Shown: one piece after another, positions 63,592-64,000 of the stretch
Layout: each line of letters begins with the position of its first letter
How positions within the stretch are numbered: the stretch's first letter is position 1
Source of the DNA: PALSA-600 sp963842335
GTDB taxonomy: Bacteria > Actinomycetota > Thermoleophilia > Gaiellales > Gaiellaceae
Length of the DNA: 64,000 nt
Direction of reading: 5' to 3'
Assembly: GCA_963842335.1 (NCBI GenBank)
Contig: CAWJGF010000016.1
Location: 37,001-101,000, forward strand
The notes under the pieces: model-generated
What the model was told of the DNA's origin: nothing
What the model saw: only the letters and a program-made list of their open reading frames with translations
Database searches by the model: none
Translations under genes and position numbers: made by a program

Positions 63592-64000
63592 GTGACCGCT
63601 CTCCGAGGAAGCTGCCTCTGCGGCGGCGTGAAGTTCGAGGTCTCCGAGGCACCCGAGACGCTTCGCTACTGCCACTGCGCGAGCTGCAAGAAGCTCTCCG
63701 GCGGCACCGGCACGTTGAACGGACGCGTGCGCTCGACCTCGATCCGGATCCTCGGAGGCGCGGACCTGTTGACGACCTTCGAGCCACCCGGAGGAAGCGC
63801 GAAGACGTTCTGCACGAGGTGCGGCTCGAATCTCTTCGGCGGCGGCTGGCCCAACTCGGAGTTCTCGAGTGTGCGAGCGAGTGCCCTGGACGACGGGTTC
63901 GCCGCGCGCGCGAGCGCGCACATCTTCGTCAGATCCGTCGCTGCCTGGGAAACGCTGCCAGACGACGGTCTCGAGCGCTTCGAGACGACGCCGCCCGGCT
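63592..64000 (+). CDS. GFA/CENP-V family zinc protein (cut by window end)
   Basis: At least 136 residues from a GTG, with no stop before 64000. It is a Mss4-like fold with zinc-binding cysteines in GSCLCGGVKFEV, YCHCASCKK and FCTRCGSNLF. The family was named for glutathione-dependent formaldehyde activation, but most members lack proof of activity. It is divergent from korB by 34 bp. The C-terminus is outside the window. Confidence 0.85.
   Translation, partial: MTALRGSCLCGGVKFEVSEAPETLRYCHCASCKKLSGGTGTLNGRVRSTSIRILGGADLLTTFEPPGGSAKTFCTRCGSNLFGGGWPNSEFSSVRASALDDGFAARASAHIFVRSVAAWETLPDDGLERFETTPPG

Overview
The window is GC-rich throughout, has a very high proportion of G/C at third codon positions, uses many GTG and a few TTG/CTG starts, and carries a SigB/SigF-type sigma factor, NarL/LuxR response regulators, an N-terminal-GNAT acyl-CoA ligase fusion, a DasR/NagR-like amino-sugar regulator and a KorB subunit. 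Together these suggest a chromosomal segment of a free-living actinobacterium. A deep-branching lineage such as Thermoleophilia is my inference; no rRNA or other phylogenetic marker is present. I saw no tRNA, rRNA, insertion sequence, phage gene or CRISPR array.

Layout. 0-10 kb: central metabolism and signalling (GNAT/acyl-CoA ligase fusion with GAPDH, a zinc alcohol dehydrogenase, a GAF histidine kinase with its NarL regulator, small cupin and cupredoxin-like proteins). 10-18 kb: mostly secreted proteins (an aldo/keto reductase with a damaged 5' end, an HtrA-like protease, NlpC/P60, a lamin-tail protein with a partner, an Ig-fold protein) plus a kinase-like phosphotransferase. 17.7-27 kb: an amino-sugar/peptidoglycan-salvage locus. 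An ABC transporter and nagA run leftward; a GntR/UTRA regulator, a fusion of a predicted (beta/alpha)8 barrel with MurQ, and a GlmS-like SIS protein run rightward. The gap between the two arms and the start of the regulator gene hold a cluster of DasR/NagR-type palindromes.

27-39 kb: an HD-GYP protein, an S9 peptidase, and a rightward run of Rieske oxygenase, MsmK-type ATPase, sugar-binding protein, two permeases and a GH38 alpha-mannosidase, probably a mannoside uptake and degradation operon. 39-50 kb: a leftward block of predicted exported, highly repetitive proteins. One contains an exact 261-bp (87-aa) tandem repeat with paired cysteines, and its neighbour carries diverged copies of the same repeat plus a C-terminal membrane anchor. 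Regulators (an orphan LuxR response regulator, a sigma factor) lie beside them. 50-64 kb: CbbX-like AAA+ ATPase, MarR/MFS efflux pair, sulfatase, a second MFS pump, small enzymes, a secreted clan-A glycoside hydrolase, an AlbA_2 protein, KorB without an adjacent KorA, and a GFA-family protein cut by the window end.

Data-quality warning: from about 22 kb onward many conserved genes are broken by single-base indels, mostly +1, while the first 22 kb is nearly clean. In the tandem-repeat gene the repeat period itself drops from 261 to 260 bp exactly where the frame breaks. I treat these as probable consensus errors, annotate each such gene as one locus, and state where the frame changes. True pseudogenisation cannot be excluded without reads.
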